A DNA stretch of 8,017 nt from Bacteroidales bacterium (lineage in GTDB: Bacteria > Bacteroidota > Bacteroidia > Bacteroidales > VadinHA17): positions 1 through 8,017 of the forward strand of contig DAIDJT010000115.1 in assembly GCA_027451265.1 (NCBI GenBank), given 5' to 3'. Under the pieces are notes generated by a model, which saw nothing but the letters and a program-made list of their open reading frames with translations, was not told the origin of the DNA and searched no databases. Made by a program: the position numbers and the translations under genes. Positions 6,037 through 8,017 of this stretch are shown here, one piece after another (position 1 is the stretch's first letter; each line of letters begins with the position of its first letter).

Positions 6037-6363
6037 TGACTTACTTGGTGACAAATTAAGGTTATTCAAAGTCATTCTCAATTCTGCACTCAATTAGCCA
6101 TTCATGCAACTCTTTGAGGAATTGGTACCGATACTGATAGTTTTTTGTATGATATTCAACCTTTTTTGTTTTTAAAGCCTTGGTTGCACAGGGTTTATCT
6201 GTCTTTTTTATTTTTTTGGGGACATAAACACCAACACTCCAAAAATACAACTGCAAGATATTGACAAAGAGCATAATAGTCCTGATTATCTGTATAGATC
6301 TTTTTATTTGTTAGGTGGAGATGCTAAGATAATAGCAAAGGATGCTTGTACTGTTGTTTGTGG
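6037..6363. other. AT-rich stretch with no confident gene
   Basis: The stretch lies between the displaced tRNA 3' end and the 3' end of the convergent beta-barrel gene. Two weak open frames occupy it. A - strand frame at 6062-6274 would give 70 residues. A + strand frame is open from 6176 to the stop at 6404-6406 but has no ATG, and it runs into the 3' end of the barrel gene. I recognise neither. There is no clear hairpin terminator for the leftward operon. Confidence 0.5.
6062..6274 (-). CDS. Small hypothetical protein, doubtful
   Basis: A 70-residue frame starting at ATG 6274-6272. The first 17 residues or so are hydrophobic (MLFVNILQLYFWSVGV). A Lys-rich middle follows, then an aromatic and charged C-terminal part (YQYRYQFLKELHEWLIEC) that could form an amphipathic helix. 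There is no recognised domain and no clear ribosome site. It is on the same strand as the downstream barrel operon but 89 nt beyond its last gene. It may be a real small protein, a remnant of a longer gene, or chance; the frame reaches an upstream stop only 13 codons before the ATG. Confidence 0.25.
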   Translation of the reverse strand: MLFVNILQLYFWSVGVYVPKKIKKTDKPCATKALKTKKVEYHTKNYQYRYQFLKELHEWLIECRIENDFE

Positions 6364-6993
6364 TCATGATTTAACTTTCATAAAAATCTTTGAAGGAGTA
6401 AAATAGTAACCAATACCCATTTGGAAAATTGAATATTTCCATGACCACTCAGAGAGTCTCAATGATTCTGTAAGATCAAAGGAATATTCTGCGTTTATAG
6501 TGAAATTCTGTATTTTTAAGCAGCCACCACCTACAAAGCCGAAAGTGAAAGGTTTTGCATCCATTCCATTCATAAGGTTATGAGTCCCTACTAAAATGCT
6601 ACCCTTCGCGCCTACTTTAAAAATCAGCCATTCCTCAAATTTGTAATTCAAAAATACCGGGACATCAAAGTAGTAATATCTTTCATTCCTGTAGGGCTTA
6701 CCTGTTTCAGGCCATATTTGCCCATCCGGCATATTCATGCGGAGTCCAATTGACGCTAGCTGTGCACCTCCGGAGACATAGAAACTAATAGAATCCCTTC
6801 TGTTTACATCATACAATATACCAACTTTGAAAGAAGTATGGGGTGTGTAGTAGTTGCCCAGAATATTGTTGTTGTCTGATCCCAGACGCACATCACTCTT
6901 GCCAGTAAAAAGGCACACTGAAAATTTTTCCTGAGAGTGAATAGAGAGGGTAACAGTAAAAAGAAGCAAGATTAAGTATATCTCTTTTTTCAT
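6364..6993 (-). CDS. Outer-membrane beta-barrel (porin-like) protein
   Basis: A 209-residue protein with an N-terminal signal peptide (MKKEIYLILLLFTVTLSIHSQ; cleavage near residue 20-21). The rest is a series of short alternating, aromatic-rich strands separated by turns, such as TSFKVGILYDV, DSISFYVSGGAQLASIGL, YYYFDVPVFLNYKF, LIFKVGAKGSILVG, FTINAEYSFDL and SIFQMGIGYYF. This pattern, with 'DVPVFLNYKF'-like strands, is typical of the small outer-membrane beta-barrel family of Bacteroidetes, probably eight-stranded. Its ATG overlaps the stop of the DUF4249-like gene (ATGA), so translation is probably coupled. It is the last gene of the leftward operon and likely sits in the outer membrane beside the TonB-dependent receptor. 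Function and ligand are unknown. It is AT-rich like its operon partners and unlike the mannan genes. Confidence 0.8.
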   Translation of the reverse strand: MKKEIYLILLLFTVTLSIHSQEKFSVCLFTGKSDVRLGSDNNNILGNYYTPHTSFKVGILYDVNRRDSISFYVSGGAQLASIGLRMNMPDGQIWPETGKPYRNERYYYFDVPVFLNYKFEEWLIFKVGAKGSILVGTHNLMNGMDAKPFTFGFVGGGCLKIQNFTINAEYSFDLTESLRLSEWSWKYSIFQMGIGYYFTPSKIFMKVKS

Positions 6994-7826
6994 TTTTCTG
7001 TGATTATGTAGGTTAAACTCTTTTCACTGAATGTATAACTGCCAAAAATTCCATAACCGTTTTTTATATTTGAGAAAACAGGTGAAGTGTGATCAAAAAA
7101 CGGGTCTCCTCGGGTATATTCATAATCATCCATGCTTTCAAGGAATTTCATATATTCGGGTGAAATATTATATAGTCTTCCAGTAATTGTTATAGTATCC
7201 CTGTTGGAGGGCGGGTAATAGAACATGTCTTCTGACCAAAGGGTTCCATTGAATGCAATATCTGATATGTAGGGCATAATAAACTCGTTATTATAAGGGA
7301 ATGTTCCGATCAGGTCATTATGATCAAATTCTTTATAACTAAAGGAATAGAAATTTACTGAGGCTAAAGGATCTTTAAAATAATACTTCAATTTGCCGGA
7401 TTTCGTTAATTGAGTGCTTTTTTCATATATTAAGGAGTCCAATATAACCTCGGGAAGAAGAAGTTGAGTTGAGGATTCTGCTTCACCATTTTTATCTGTA
7501 ACAACCCTAATCATATATGCGACTCCAGTTGCAAGTTTCGATTCAGGTGGTGAAACAAAGTAACCTGGTTCTACTTCAGTGAGATTAAGATTAAATGTTC
7601 CGTCGCCGAATAGTAAAACCTGAGCATCTGATATAATATCATTTTCTGTTGTTCTATTAACTGGAACAGATTTTCTGACAATTACTCTTACTCCTTCATT
7701 CTGGCTTATAAACCCATGGATAATTATTTTTCCTCCGTCATAAACGGGGTCATATTCAATTTCCTTTTCAAGGTCACATGAAAACAATCCAGTAATTATT
7801 AAAAAGTCAATCAATAGTATTTTCAT
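6990..7826 (-). CDS. DUF4249-like surface lipoprotein
   Basis: A 278-residue lipoprotein resembling the DUF4249 family, which in Bacteroidetes is commonly encoded directly after a TonB-dependent receptor. The start used is ATG at 7826-7824. A longer frame from a TTG at 7838 is possible but would overlap the receptor gene and displace the signal sequence. Residues 1-17 (MKILLIDFLIITGLFSC) form a lipoprotein signal with lipobox LFSC, followed by DLEKEIEYD. Acidic residues just after the lipidated Cys are a feature of surface-exported Bacteroidetes lipoproteins. Family-like features are GGKIIIHGFIS near residue 32, ISDAQVLLFGDG near 66, GVAYMIRVVTD near 100 and the C-terminal NIKNGYGIFGSYTFS. 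The receptor stop is 1 nt upstream and its own TGA overlaps the next ATG. Ligand and role are unknown; a receptor-associated surface component is inferred. Confidence 0.8.
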   Translation of the reverse strand: MKILLIDFLIITGLFSCDLEKEIEYDPVYDGGKIIIHGFISQNEGVRVIVRKSVPVNRTTENDIISDAQVLLFGDGTFNLNLTEVEPGYFVSPPESKLATGVAYMIRVVTDKNGEAESSTQLLLPEVILDSLIYEKSTQLTKSGKLKYYFKDPLASVNFYSFSYKEFDHNDLIGTFPYNNEFIMPYISDIAFNGTLWSEDMFYYPPSNRDTITITGRLYNISPEYMKFLESMDDYEYTRGDPFFDHTSPVFSNIKNGYGIFGSYTFSEKSLTYIITEK

Positions 7827-7827
7827 T

Positions 7828-8017
7828 CTAAAATTCAATTGAATAGGTTATCGACGGGATGATTGAAAAGAGGCATTTTTGATATACCTTACCTGTTCCA
7901 GGAGAATAGTATATGTATACCGGATTCTGGCGTGCATATACGTTATAAAAGTTTAGTGAGGTAGTTTTAACGTTCCCTTTTTTTGTTTCACCTTTTCTCT
8001 CAATGCCTAAATCAAGC
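7828..8017 (-). CDS. TonB-dependent outer-membrane receptor, C-terminal end (partial)
   Basis: The frame is open from the right edge (first full codon 8016-8014) to TAG at 7830-7828 and encodes the last 62 residues of a larger protein. The peptide reads SLNFYNVYARQNPVYIYYS, then GTGKVYQKCLFSIIPSITYSIEF. This matches the end of TonB-dependent receptors of Bacteroidetes: a conserved 'NVYxRxNP' turn, a 'GKVYQ' hairpin, a 'LFxIIPSxxYS' strand, and a terminal aromatic Phe suitable for barrel assembly. The plug and most of the 22-strand barrel lie outside the window. It would actively import a ligand across the outer membrane using TonB energy; the substrate cannot be told from this end. The lipoprotein gene starts 1 nt after its stop, so they form one operon. 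Confidence 0.85.
   Translation of the reverse strand, partial: LDLGIERKGETKKGNVKTTSLNFYNVYARQNPVYIYYSPGTGKVYQKCLFSIIPSITYSIEF

Noticed and set aside
6036..6052. Two GTGAC motifs 12 nt apart next to the displaced tRNA end, considered as recombinase arm sites
   Set aside because: Five-base repeats are expected by chance and no integrase is present to match them with.
7827..7838. Upstream TTG start giving four extra residues to the DUF4249-like protein
   Set aside because: The ATG at 7826 lies 1 nt after the receptor stop and puts the lipoprotein signal at the very N-terminus, so it is the better start.
1..8017. CRISPR arrays, insertion sequences with transposase, rRNA genes, phage genes
   Set aside because: No regular repeat-spacer pattern, transposase motifs, rRNA-like conserved stretches or phage structural genes were seen on either strand.

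Overview
The window looks like a Bacteroidetes chromosome or contig. The signs are Bacteroidetes-type surface lipoproteins, a partial TonB-dependent receptor followed by a DUF4249-type lipoprotein, a TAnnTTTG-type -7 box before a tRNA gene, and a mannan locus whose enzymes match the Bacteroides-type pathway. Genus and species cannot be read from the sequence alone.

Positions 1-4577 (+ strand, GC-rich) hold four tightly spaced genes for beta-mannan breakdown. They are a 5'-truncated GH5 subfamily 7-like mannanase, a GH26 mannanase lipoprotein, a GH130 subfamily 1-like 4-O-beta-mannosyl-glucose phosphorylase, and an AGE-family cellobiose/mannobiose 2-epimerase. Together they outline a route: the two exported hydrolases cut mannan to mannobiose, the cytosolic epimerase converts mannobiose to mannosyl-glucose, and the phosphorylase yields alpha-mannose 1-phosphate plus glucose. 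No sugar transporter lies in the window, so that step must be encoded elsewhere.

Positions 4578-4813 are intergenic and rich in inverted repeats. They include a hairpin over the epimerase stop codon and a nested imperfect inverted repeat of about 120 nt. Positions 4814-5671 encode an SPFH/Band 7 (stomatin-like) membrane protein, followed by a promoter-like box, tRNA-Cys(GCA) and its intrinsic terminator (5690-5869).

Positions 5870-6363 are mostly non-coding. They carry an exact 17-nt second copy of the tRNA-Cys 3' end at 5982-5998, with a terminator-like hairpin behind it. This resembles an integration scar or a decayed tRNA duplicate, and it sits where base composition drops from GC-rich to clearly AT-rich.

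Positions 6364-8017 (- strand, AT-rich) hold a compact operon read right to left: the C-terminal end of a TonB-dependent receptor, a DUF4249-like lipoprotein, and a small outer-membrane beta-barrel protein. The joins are a 1-nt gap and a 4-nt ATGA overlap. It is probably an outer-membrane uptake or surface-protein locus with unknown substrate.

I did not find a convincingly new biological system. The most notable observations are the tRNA-Cys 3'-end duplication at the composition boundary and the nested inverted repeat before the SPFH gene.
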